The notes beneath the pieces were generated by a model. The model saw only the letters and a list, made by a program, of their open reading frames with translations. It was not told the origin of the DNA and searched no databases. Positions 1-13,200 of a stretch of 64,000 nt of DNA are shown here, piece after piece. Location: assembly GCA_030674185.1 (NCBI GenBank), contig JAPXFY010000022.1, positions 46,799,898-46,863,897 on the forward strand, read 5' to 3'. Position 1 is the first letter of the stretch, and the number at the start of each line of letters is the position of its first letter. Source of the stretch: Monoplex corrugatus. Taxonomy: Eukaryota; Mollusca; Gastropoda; Littorinimorpha; Ranellidae. The translations under genes and the position numbers were made by a program.

Positions 1-240
1 CCTGCACAGGATATACTTCCCTTTAACATCATTCTGTCCATCTGTACAAAATGGCTTGCCCAGGATATACTTCCATTTAACATCATTCTGTCCATCCCGT
101 ACAAATGGACTACTTGGGAAAAAGCTTGTGTCCCACATACAGTTTGTGCGGGTTTTAATACATCTGCACCAGGATTTCCTTGATATAAAATTCCAATTTT
201 AATGTAAGTGTGGTGTTCTTCAACCTGATGTCATAACAAA

Positions 241-405
241 CATCATCATCATCATCATCATCATCAAGTGCCCTGCCGCATGGTGCTGGCGATCATGGCC
301 CTCCATATGCATCTATCCCTTGTCGCCGCAAGCACATCTTCCACCCTCTCTGTCCTCAGCCACCCTGCAAACCCGTCCAATATTTTCTCCTTGGGTCTAC
401 TATAA
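241..405 (-). mobile_element. RTE-type LINE 3' end fragment
   Basis: The minus-strand copy ends in a (GAT)n tail (plus-strand CATCATCAT at 241-266). It shares the segment GTGCCCTGCCGCATGG..GGCGATCATGG with the 3' ends near 40870, 53270 and 61370. It is 5' truncated after about 165 bp. Confidence 0.7.
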
Positions 406-692
406 GAATGTCAATATTTGCACAGAATTTCAAAATTAGATCACGGAATAATGAAGCCAGGTGTGTGCAAAATTTCAAAACACTGCAAAAAATGTTCTTC
501 AACTTAATAGTAGTATATATTCTAGCTGCTTTCTGAATGACCCCAGTATTATCACTTATGAGCAAAATGACGCTAAATGAAAGAAAGAAAAGACATGCAC
601 ACACACTCTCACACTGTCTCTCTCTCTTTCTCTTTCACACTGGCACAGACAAACTTGTAATCCCCCCCCCCCCCCAACACACAGAGACTTAC

Positions 693-828
693 CAGGTGAG
701 GGAGGTGCAGAGGCAGAATCATTGTTGTCATTTTCTGTCCTCTCTTTTTCCGCTGCTGTTGCTGCTGCTGTTTCTGCTGCCACAGACGTGGCACCTCCGT
801 CCTCTGCCGTTTCTTCACTTTCATCACC
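693..828 (-). CDS. RILPL1: RILPL1-like exon 5 (Ala/Glu-rich linker)
   Basis: After ATTACAACAG the frame reads [16 protein letters not shown], then an Ala/Thr/Glu-rich stretch and [13 protein letters not shown], ending in phase 1 at CCTG|GTAAGT. It has no recognisable domain, as expected for the disordered linker after RH2. The call rests on phase continuity with exon 4, good splice sites and an acidic, low-complexity composition unlike the flanking microsatellites. Confidence 0.65.
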
Positions 829-2689
829 CTGTTGTAATAATAATAACAATAATAATAACAATAATAATGATAACGATAAAAATAACAATCACCATCATCA
901 TCACAATAGTCATAAGATGGTCAAACCATTCTAACTTTCTCCCTGGTTATACAAAAACTATCAACAGAAAATCCTGATTTCAGTATTTTTCAAGATCACA
1001 CTGTGACCTTGAAAAGAGCCAGACAAAATAAAACTCAACATGAAGTGATTTTACATACTGCAGAGACTTCCTGAGGTAGCGCTGTTTGCATACATCCCTC
1101 AAAAAGTGTTGATTTGGGCCACGACTTTCATCTCTACAGCAAAAATCTTGCCAACACATTTTCGCTATATATATCTCTCTCTGGTTGATATGAAATAATT
1201 TTCCAAACTTTATTTATCAAAAGATATAAAATGTCCTAAATTTAAACAATTCTGAGATCAACAGGCACAAGATGAATTATCCTTATCATTATTAGAGTTT
1301 ACACTAAACTACAGTCCAGACAACTGCTCAGAGCTATATGAGGGCTATAACCGTCTCGAACAAAACACACACATGTAAGACTCCCTCACCCTTTCTGTCA
1401 GCATCCTGCACTGCCAGCCCCGACAGCAAGCAAAAACTTAACCCTTTGACTCCCTCACCCTATCTGCCAGCATCCTGCACTGTCAGCCATGACAGCAAGC
1501 AAAAACTTAACCCTTTGACTCCCTCACCCTATCTCCCAGCATCCTGCACTGTCAGCCATGACAGCAAGCAAAAACTTAACCCTTTCACTCCCTCACCCTA
1601 TCAGCCAGCATCCTGCGCTGTCAGCCATGACAGCAAGCAAAAACTTAACCCTTTGACTCCCTCACCCTATCTGTCAGCATCCTGCACTGTCAGCCCTGAC
1701 AGCAAGCAAAAACTTTACCCATTCACTCCCTCACCAAAGCTGGTGTATAGGGTGAGGGAGTCAAAGGGTTAAGTTTTTGCAGTTTACATATAGGCTGCGG
1801 GAGTGAATGGGTTAAACACATCAATGACCCAGGAAAAAAGAAAACCTGGAGAACAAAATGAAATAAGCACATCACCATATCCACACACAAAAAATCAAAA
1901 TGCTCCTAATGCTTGCCATTCTACTGAATTTATCATCGGGGGAATTAAAAAAACCAAAACACAAATAATTAACTAAGCACACAAAGACGTACATAAAACG
2001 TAGCCTACAGAACCTAAAATAGCTATTTCACAGTTCACTTTTCCTTAGAGCTGAAAATGCAGTTAATGTATGTATTTAATTATCAATTCTAATAGACAGA
2101 AAGCATGTGAGGCTTTATGGCAAACATACAGGTGAATGAATCAGCAATCAACAAGACATAAAATAAGAAAGAAAAAAGACTATGGCAAACATAAAGGTGA
2201 ATGAATCAACAGGACAGAAAATAAGAAATAAAAAGATGACATAAAGCAAAAGAGCAAGCCAGAAACAAAGAGAGTGACAGAAAAGACGGATTTTTTAGCA
2301 CAGAATTTCCAGGAGGTAGAGATACTATTTCTGCTGAAAAAGCCCCCACCCCCCATCCCAACCCCCCCCCTCCCCCCATCCCCACAAGAAACACAAGATG
2401 AATGAAGCGGATGTTGTAAGCATTTGTTGTTCACTGACTATGGCAAAATCAGGTATTGCTTTACATATCATAATAGTAACAACAACAGCAACAATACTAA
2501 ATAATACTATTAATAATAATAACATTAATAATACTATTAACAATATCACTACTAGTAATTATATCAATAGTAAAACAACAACAAAACTCAACAACATAAA
2601 AACCCAACAATAATAATAATAATAATAATTACAATATTTATATAGCGCAAAATCTTGATAAAATCAACAAGAATAACAACAACAATCAC

Positions 2690-2724
<35 letters not shown>

Positions 2725-3694
2725 ACAATTGTCAACAGTCGCATTTCAAATTTTTGTTGTTGTCTGTATGTAATCCCAAACAAGTGTGACTGCCCGCGTT
2801 CAAGCAAACAGGAACCAGAAAAAACATGAAAAAGAATAAGAACACGTATTTAATATAAGTTTTTCTCACACTGGATAAAGCAGCAGGGAAGTTTCAGTCT
2901 TTTTCTCCCAATTTTTGTATTTGTGTATTTTTTTGCTTGTGATCTTACACTTGACAAAGGCCAGTTGGCCGAAAATTTGCGCCTGTCTCGTCTGGTTGTA
3001 TTAAATACACGTTCTGATTCTTTTTCGTGTTTTCTGGTTCCTTAAATACGACACACTCACTTCTTCGCTTTCTCTCTGCTTGGCAATGGCCGCTCGCACA
3101 GCTGCCCGCTGATCGTCAAACTTTTCCCGCTCTTTGATCATAACCTTGACCTTCTCCACTTCCTGGTCCTTCTGGTGTAAAGCCACTTCCAGCTCGGCTT
3201 TTTCGTCCAGCAGCGTGCGTGTTTGTTTCTTGTGTGTACTGTTTTTCAGGCGCAGGTCAGCGTTGAGCTTTGCGATGTGTTCCACTTGAGACTGAAGCTG
3301 TGACAAACAGATCCAAAGGTGCATTGCAATACAAAATGACATCATTCTTGTTTGTTTAATCCTTTCACTCCCGCATCCTGTCCACCAGCTTCCTGAATTG
3401 TCAACATGGTTAGCAGAGCAAAAATTGACCCTTTGACTCTGCGTGTGTGTGCGTGCGTGCGTGTGAGTGCATGTGTATTTGAGCGCGTATGTACTTGAGC
3501 AAGCATGTGTGTGTGTGCGCGCGCGTGTGTGTGTATGTGTGTGTGCATGCATTGTTTGCTTACTGCATCACAGTCCACTGCCTTCTGAGTTATGTCACGC
3601 TTCATGGCCCGTAGTTCTTGACGTTGTCTGTCCACTGTCTCCTTCAGTTTGGTCAGCACTTTGATCTCTTCCTCTTCTTTTTCTGTTATAAACA

Positions 3695-3774
<80 letters not shown>

Positions 3775-3820
3775 ACATGCACACGCACACACATTCGCAT
3801 GCACATACACACATCCACAC

Positions 3821-3869
<49 letters not shown>

Positions 3870-6800
3870 CATTCACACACACACACATGCATTCACACAC
3901 ACACACATACATGCATGCGCACACACACACACATACACATACACACACACGCAACATTGTAAGCACACAGTCAACAAATACACAGAGACACAAGAAAGTA
4001 CATATCAAGCAAAATCTACTCTAACTTACACAAAACACATTTTCTGTCTGTTTTCTTCTCCTTTCTTTCCTTTTAAAATGAACCTCAACATAGGAAAATG
4101 AGGCTAAAACACAAAATTTTCAATTCTAAGTTTTCACTTCAATTTGAAATTTCAAAGGTTATGATTCAATACACAATAAACAGCATCAGTTTATCTTTTA
4201 TAGTTATACTGCTCTTTTCAGAAGCATTCACACTTTGTGAGTTTGTTTTTGACAAAGTAATACACCTGCTCTCAAGACATCAAAATAAGCATTGGAATAG
4301 CAAAGCAAAAAAGGTCCAAATCAACAATATCTGGAAAGACAGAGGCATACCAAACAATAAACAATATCTGGAAAGACAGAGGCATACCAAATGGTCTGAA
4401 AGTTAGACTTTTAAAATGTTTGATCTGGCCAGTCATGATTTATGGCTGCGAAGTCTGGACTCTGAGAAAAGCTGATTGCAGAAGATTTGAGGCAGCAGAG
4501 ATGTTTTTATTGGAGACTACTACATGTTAAATGGACAGACAGAAAAATTAATGAAAGGTCCTGGAAGAACTTTGATAGTAATGATACCACCACAAAACTA
4601 CTGGCAGACATCAACAAGAGAAGACTAGAATACATTGGCCATGTGTCACGCAACAAGAACACGGACCTCATGGCATCCATCTTTCAAGGAAAAATAGAGG
4701 CAAAAAGGAAGAAAGGTAGACCTCCAATCTCATACATCAAAAACATAACCAACATCAGTGGCCTAAATATTCAAGAAGCTGTCAACAAAAGTCAAGACAG
4801 AGCCGTTTGGAGAAGAGTGACAGTGTCTCAACGAGTGCAGCGGCCAACACTGAACCCGGTGAGATGAGGCTATTTTGAATAATAAACTCATAAAATTTTG
4901 ACAATAAGAAAAAAAAGCATTTCATTAGTTGTTTTTTGGGATGCTTTCAGCCATAAAAATTTGGGAAACTGAATATCAATTGTTAAAGATTCTGAACATG
5001 GAAAATCTCAGTTGTCATAATTCTGACCCTAATTTTAGCCGTAGCTGGTTGCATCTTATACTTTATAGCCCTGTTTTCCCATGCTGCATCACAAATAATT
5101 TCAATTGTTCTACTAAGTACATGTTGAGCTGCTAATCAAATATAGCTTAGTTGATTAAACTGTACTTGTGCACAGCTACGAAAAGGCCCCTTACTCAATT
5201 AGATACAGAGCCACGCTGATCGACACAGAAGTAATAGGTTTTGGAGTTTATTTGAGTTTATTCCTGAGTGATTCATCACACTCAGATGTATTTGTGTCCA
5301 TCCAAATCAACAGGCAAATATCTGGCAGACACGCTGAGCCTGCGTATACATACCCTACATGTTGGCGACTTAAAGACATTTTATTTTATCTAGCAGTAGT
5401 TTCTCTTTTCACACACACACCCTTTGTTCCACTTCCCTCCTGTCCTACCCCTCTCCGTGTTCACATCCTTTCTTTTTTAACCCTTTGACTCCCACACCCT
5501 ATCCACCAACTGCAAAATCTTAACCCTTTGACTCCCACACCCTATCCACCAACAGCAAAATCTTAACCTTTTGACTCCCACACCCTATCCACCAAATGCA
5601 AAATCTTACCCCTTTGACTCCCACACCCTATCCACCAACTGCAAAATCTTAACCCTTTGACTCCCATACCCTATCCACCAACTGCAAAATCTTAACCCTT
5701 TGACTCCCTCACCCTATCCACCAGAAAGCTGTTGGATAGGTTGAGGGAGTCAAAGAGTTAACAGGCCAGTTTTTTTTCCGTGCTTTGACCCTCAGGCAAA
5801 GCACTATGTCTGCACATTCTGGATGGTTCATCTGGTGGAGCCATGGACTAAGATATGATGTCTTGAGTTCAATCCCAGCCCGCACATTAAACACTATCTA
5901 TGCTCTCTGCCCATCTTAATGCTCCAATCATTCTGGTGGTGCCAACTTACTGTTACACAGGTTCCCCCCCCCCCCCCCCACCCCCAAATGATTTCAAAGT
6001 CTGCCACATGATTATTGGTTGATTTGGGTGGAGAACATGAAAATGTCCATGTGCAATGAGTCCCTCTTAACCCTTTGACTCCCACACCCTGTACACCAGC
6101 ATCCTGCATTGTCAACTGTACTAGCAAAACAAAAACTTTACCCTTTGACTCCCTCACCCTACCCACCAGCTTCCTGTAGGAAGCTGGTGGATAGGGTGAG
6201 GGAGTCATAGGGTTAAATTTTTTGCAGTTGGTGCACTGGGTGGGAGAGTCAATGGGTTAAAACAAACTCCAAACTCTTAAATTCAAAACAGAACACGTAT
6301 GAAAGTGAGCCCTGGTTAGCCCACAAGACAAAACAGACAAACTTTTCACTGAAAATGGATTTAAAATCAATGAATGGACAAATATCAAACTTTAACTTCT
6401 CTCTCTGTCTCTCTCTGTCTCTATCTCTCTGTCTATTTCAGCTGGCATTATTTTTCTTGTGCAAAGATGAAGACAATGAATATCAAGAAGTCTGCAATAG
6501 TTCTACAAATTTCAAAACAGCCTTGGTGAAAGTAGATTACAAACTTGAATTTGACTTTCACTTAGTCTGTGTTGTGTTAATAACCCAAGTTTATTCAATG
6601 TATATATATATATATATATATATGGCTATGTTATAATTCCTGATTATCATTATGTGTGAACTAATAATATTTTAAATGTTTTTCACATATGTCTCTTCAT
6701 GTGGGGTATGGCCAACTTCAAGTATTTGAATAAAACATCCAGTGCCCAGTGTCATTCACTCTCTCGCTCTCCTTCCTATCTGGAAAAAAGTCCAAACACC

Positions 6801-9800
6801 TTTATCCCTTACAATTTTCACCTCAAAACCAACAGCTGGCCTATCAAAACAAATGTATTACACTGTTTCCTTGCCAAAAGACCCTGACCTTTGCACTTGG
6901 CATAGACTTTTTCCTCCATTGCACATTTCTCATTCTGCAGGGTCAGCTTCAGACGTTTGTTCTCCATCTCCAGTTGTTCCACCACTGACAGCAGTTCCTT
7001 AACCTCTGACTGCCAGTTGTCTTCTATTGATTCCAGATCCTGAAAGTGCAAATGTTAAAAAAGAAAATAATACTTCGTGCCAAGAAATGTCAAAACAGAA
7101 AATTATCATATTGTCCACAACCCTGTCATTGGTCTGGGTGTTTTCAGATGAGATGATCATGGTACACAGTCTCTAATGCGTAGCATTATTGTTATTTTTG
7201 TTTAATTAAAGCCCAGCTGATTGGGTAGACCATATCAGGGCTATAACTATTTCAATACTATTTCAATACACACACAATACTTCCACAGGAAAAAAGGAAA
7301 AAAAAACTTAAGTACAAATATCAATGTATTCACACACATAATCTAAAGAGATGCCCCTGGCACGGGCCACTCGGTCCAATTATCGCACAGGGGATTTAAA
7401 AAACATGTCTGTATACAAATTTTAACACAACTGAGGACACTAAAGCATATATAAAAATGGGCCTAAATTACCTAAAATTGCTTCCACATATCTCATTTCT
7501 CTACAGCCAAAAATGTACTAAATAAATGTACCCAATTATCACTCCTAAGAGAAAGTATGTAAGACTTTATCAAACACAGTATACAGATGAATGGACCATC
7601 AAGGCTGAAAATGATAGAAGAAATGACAGAAAGCAAAGGAATAAAGCAGAAACAAAGAGAGTGACAGAAAACAGGAAATTCCTAGCACAGAATTTCCAAA
7701 GGTGGGATACTATTTATACCGACATGAGTCCCCATGGGGAAATATGCAGCACTTGATACATGTGCAGATTACACTTGGTGCATGTAGTTTTAACTAAATG
7801 AAGAGCCACATTAACAAAGCAGCCATTTCTGGCAAATTGTAGTCACCTCCAGTATAGAAACTAACAGAAAGCATCAACAGTCATTTCTAGTTATTGTACT
7901 GTGCCAGAATGCTTGACAATTTAAACCAAAAAAAAAAACATAAATAAAACTATCAAAAGTCATAACATAAGAAATAAACAGACCTGTATAGTTGTACCAT
8001 ACCCCTCAGGTCATAGGGGGTTGAGCCAGCAGAGGTCTCAGCTTTTTCAGGGCTAGTATTATAGTAATTTATACACAGTACCCATCTCCTCTCTCCTACT
8101 GCTTTATCTTCCCCGACTCAGAACAGGTATTTTTCACAGCGCAGTATGGTGGAACAGACATCACTCACAGCATAATAACCATACCTACCTGTACAAGGTA
8201 CTAGTAACCATTCACAGCACAGCGGAACAGACACCACACACAGCATAATAACCATACCTACCAGGTACCTGTAACCATTCACAGCACAGTGGAATAGACA
8301 CCACACAGCATAATAACCATACCTACCAGTACAAGGTACTAGTAACTATTCACAGCACAGTGGAACAGACACCACATAGCATAATAACCATACCTACCAG
8401 GTACCTGTAACCATTCACAGCACAGTGGAATAGACACCACACAGCATAATAACCATACCTACCAGTACAAGGTACTAGTAACTATTCACAGCACAGTGGA
8501 ACAGACACCACATAGCATAATAACCATACCTACCAGGTACCTGTAACCATTCACAGCACAGTGGAATAGACACCACACAGCATAATAACCATACCTACCA
8601 GTACAAGGTACTAGTAACCATTCACAGCACAGTGGAACAGACACCACACACAGCATAATAACCATACCTACCAGATACCTGTAACCATTCACAGCACAGT
8701 GGAATAGACACCACACAGCATAATAACCATACCTACCACGTACTTGTAACCATTCACAGCACAGTGGAATAGACATCACACAGCATAATAACCATACCTA
8801 CCACATACTTGTAACCATTCACAGCACAGTGGAATAGACACCACACATAGCATTTAATAACCATACCTACCGGGTACTTGTAACCATTCACAGCACAGTG
8901 GAATAGACATCACACAACATAATAATAATAACCATACCTACCAGGTACTTGTAACCATTCACAGCACAGTGGAATAGACACCACACACAGCATTTAATAA
9001 CCATACCTACCAGGTACTTGTGACCATTCACAGCACAGTGGAACATACATCACACACAACATCGTATAAGCTTGATCAGGAAGTATCTCTCTGTGGAAAC
9101 AACTGCAAAACTCGTTCTCTCCTTCATAATGTCTCGCATTGACTATTGCAATTCACTCCTGTCTGGTCTTCCTGCCTCCACCATTCACATCCTACAGCGC
9201 ATTCAAAACAATGCTGCACGCCTTGTACTCAAAAAGAAAAAAGCTGACCACATATCTCCTCTCCTGGCACAACTTCACTGGCTCCCTGTATCAAAGCGCA
9301 TACAGTACAAACTAGACACCATGTGCTACAAAAGCCTCAATAACGCAGCCCCCGATTACCTGTCAAGCCTACTTGATATCTATGTTCCCTCACGTACCCT
9401 CCGCTCTGCCTCTGATCCTCTGACTTTTCGCTTTCCACACACCAAGCTCAATACCTATGGTCCACGAGCCTTCTCTGTTTCTGGTCCACTTTCCTGGAAC
9501 AAACTTCCTCTCTCTGTCCGTCAGCAACCTACTTTTGTCTCCTTCAAGTCCGCTCTCAAAACTCACCTTTTCTCCGCTGCATAAAATCCTACCTCACTCA
9601 TCCCCCTCTGTAGCCTGTCTCCACTCGGAGGGGAATCACATTGTAATATATATTTGTATATAATATGCTCTCTATAATTTTCCATTGCTTTTATTCTTTT
9701 TCCCCATTTATAGCCATATTGTAAGTGTGTGTGTGCGTGTGTGTGCGCGCGTGCGTAAGTGTATGTTCAGCGCTTAGATTTGATTTTTATCGAGATTTTG

Positions 9801-10185
9801 CGCTATATAAATATTGTAATTATTATTATTATATAACATAATAAACCATACCTATTTTTAAATGAATAAAAACAAATTATCAAGACTGTGGTATTTCTCA
9901 TCACATTCAATACATACCATATAGACTCTAATAACAGTTAATCATAATTAATTACGATAATCATCATGGCTTCTTGTTCTTCCACCACCATCACTGAAGT
10001 GAACACACAACTATTTCATATCCTGGGTCACAGCACAGATGCTGTGTTGTAAATATCATGGTGTGTGTGTGTATACATGTATATATATATGTATGTGAGT
10101 GTGTGTGAGAGAGACAGAGTGTGAGAGTGTGTGTGTGACTGTGAGAGAGAGAGAGTGTGTGAGTGCGTGTGTGTGTGAGAGTGTG

Positions 10186-10278
<93 letters not shown>

Positions 10279-13200
10279 ACTTGTACGCATGCAAGCTTGT
10301 GCATTACAAATGTACAGAAGTTTGTGTATACGTGTGTATTAAATGACCGTATCAATAGAAATTGTGCTTTGTGTGTAGTGACTGCGTACAGTCCACTATA
10401 TCAGGAAGTATCAAAAAGGACACTATGTTCACTGGTCAAGCAGTCTTTGTTTAGATGAGTTTAGCGATGCGCAACACACACATCTTTTAAAAAACAGTAA
10501 CAAAGTTAACACTGTCGTAAGTGCATCAGTAAGACCTGCTATACAGATCCTAAATAAATAAATCATAACAAATCTGTAATTAAGCAATCACACTGGATTA
10601 CAATCATGGTATTTTGCCGCTTAGCAAACAAAAAATCTAGAATATTCGCAATTTTTCATATTGAGACTGTGAGAAGGAAACTACTCATTTCAGACTCAGC
10701 AAAGTAGTGACAGCTACATAGATCTCATGAAATGTAATCTGATTATAAATTCACCCATTGATTCTGAAAACAAAACATGAACCACCCATTCAAAATAAAA
10801 GATTAATTTTATGCAGAACCTATATCATTTATATTCCCCTCACAAGCTTAGATTTCATATCACGAGTTATATCATATCACGAGTTATATGACAGTGACAG
10901 GCAGGCAAACATGTAGAGAAGACAAACACAGACACAGAGTATGTCAAGGAACTAAGCAAAGAACTGGTTATTCCAGTATCTGTAAAATCCACTTGGTGTT
11001 CTTTTTTTAAGAAACAGGCTGATAGCTTTTGTGGATACAGCCACGCAAGGGTGCAACTTAAAAAAAGTAAAAAAACTGAAAGGGGTCCAAGGGCTGGCTG
11101 TGCCCCCTTATGAGGGGTCTGGGGCGCATACTCTGAAGCTTTTTCAAAAAAATGGATATTTCCGTTTCTGACTCTTTTGAAAAAACGGATTCCGTTGTCA
11201 AACAGAAAAAGTTGCACCCATGGCCATGGAGTCAAGATTTGATGTTCTGAGTTTCATTTCTTTCCAGACTGCAATACAAAAACTTGCCAGTTCCCTGCCC
11301 ATCTTCATGCTGTGGTCATTCTTGTGGTATTGGCTTAGTGTTTCACTTTTCAATGTTCTGTTCTTCCCTGTTCTGTTCTTCCCTGTTCTGTTCTCTATTT
11401 TTTCCAACCACCCCTCCCCATTTTAAGACCTATCCAGTCCACATGTATAGTTTTGCACCTAGGCATAAAACATCTGCCAGACAATTGCTGCAGATTTGGA
11501 TAGAGCACAAAGGTCAGGGTACAATGAATCCCTCTTGTTAATTTTACTTCAAGCCCAAGAAACATGTATCAAGTTTTAGAGAAAATTTTTTTAAAAAACA
11601 GCTAGACGCTTAAAAGTAAATGAGGATGCAGCCAGTTCTAAAGAAGATATATGAACTTATGAAGTCTGATTCTAAGAACTATTACCAAATAAGCCTCATA
11701 TGATGTGCACAATCTACTGTAGTGTCATATGTATCATGTATTAATTTAAATGGTTCCTTTCCTTCCTAATCTCACTATTTCAACAAAAATTTATAAATAT
11801 TCTGTATCATATTATCAGAATCCTTTACCCGTAATGCCACGATACTGTATGTATGCTCAGCGTATCAGTATTACTAGGCAGAAGTATCTACCTATATATC
11901 TATAGTCTACTTTAGAAAAAAATGATAAAACTAGAACCAACAGAACTAGATTACTATTACCTAACTACAGTATAAATTAATATTAAACGTGTTATCAAAC
12001 CAGGCAAGGCAGTCCTTCTGCAGATTCTGTAGAAGACATCTGATACAAATGAAGACAAGGCATAATGAATAGCTGGGCGCAGCTGACTGCCAATGTAAAA
12101 CGTCATCATGTCATAACTACTTTTCGCAGGCTAGTTGGCAGAGCCATGGACTTAAGATCTATTATCTTGAGTTCAATCCCAGCCCACAACATTAAAAACT
12201 GGCCTGTTTGCTGTCCGTCTTAATCAAGTTAATGTCTCCATCATTCTGGTGGTATCAGCTTAATGTTTCATAGGTCCCTCTTCCCCCTTTCCCCATTTCA
12301 AGACCTTGCCAGCACAAAGGGTCTTGCGCAGGCTTTGGAGTCTGTCAGATAATTGCTGGCAGAATTGGGTGAAGTGCGTTGAATCCCTCTTGAACAAACT
12401 ACAAACTCAGCAACTGCTGAATAATGTGACAACCTCAGTCACTCTACAGCCATGCATTTTGCAATGTTCAACATGACTGAGGCAGCATAATGTGGTGATG
12501 AAAGAATGGTCCACTCATACGGACAGCACAGAGATCAAGGCACAGACCGTACTTGTTTTGATCAAATTCCACAGTATACATAGGGCCTAAAAAAAATGAT
12601 ACTAACTAGTACATGTATGCATGGGTTACAAAATATACAAGTTTGTTCTTTTATTACTCATATGAAAAGAAAAGAAAAAAGGTAAGGTAGCTTCATAATC
12701 TTAAGCCAGGTCATGTGGGATGTGTGGGGGTATATTCCTCACTGAAACATTTCTAATGCAACACATGAAAACCAGTCTAAGAATAAGATGAAGATTTTTC
12801 ATTTTTGAGGGTGGTTTTTTTTCAAAGGTTCTATATTTTATTGTCCTTGGTTATGTTTACACTGTACTATTATTTTTTATTTGGACAGTGGTCAATGCCA
12901 GGGGTATTTCCTTAGAATGTGTGAAAACACTGATAATATGTGTACTTAATATTCTTTTCCAGTTTGTTTCTCCAGTGAGGTATCATACATGTATACATAC
13001 ATGTATTTAAGCTAACATATATTCTGAGATGGTTATAGCCCTGATATGGCTCTGCGCAGTTGGCTGGACTTTAACCCCATGACTGTCATACCCTATCCAC
13101 AACTGCAAAAATTTAACCTTTGACTCCTCACCCTATACACCACTTCCTCACCCTATACACCAGCTCCTGTGGATAGGTGAGGAGTCAAGGGTTAAGTTTT

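Noticed and set aside
1338..1772. 144-codon proline/serine-rich frame
   Set aside because: Lies entirely in tandem MITE arm units.
8140..9060. CRISPR-like direct repeats
   Set aside because: Units are contiguous, with no unique spacers, and the genome is eukaryotic.
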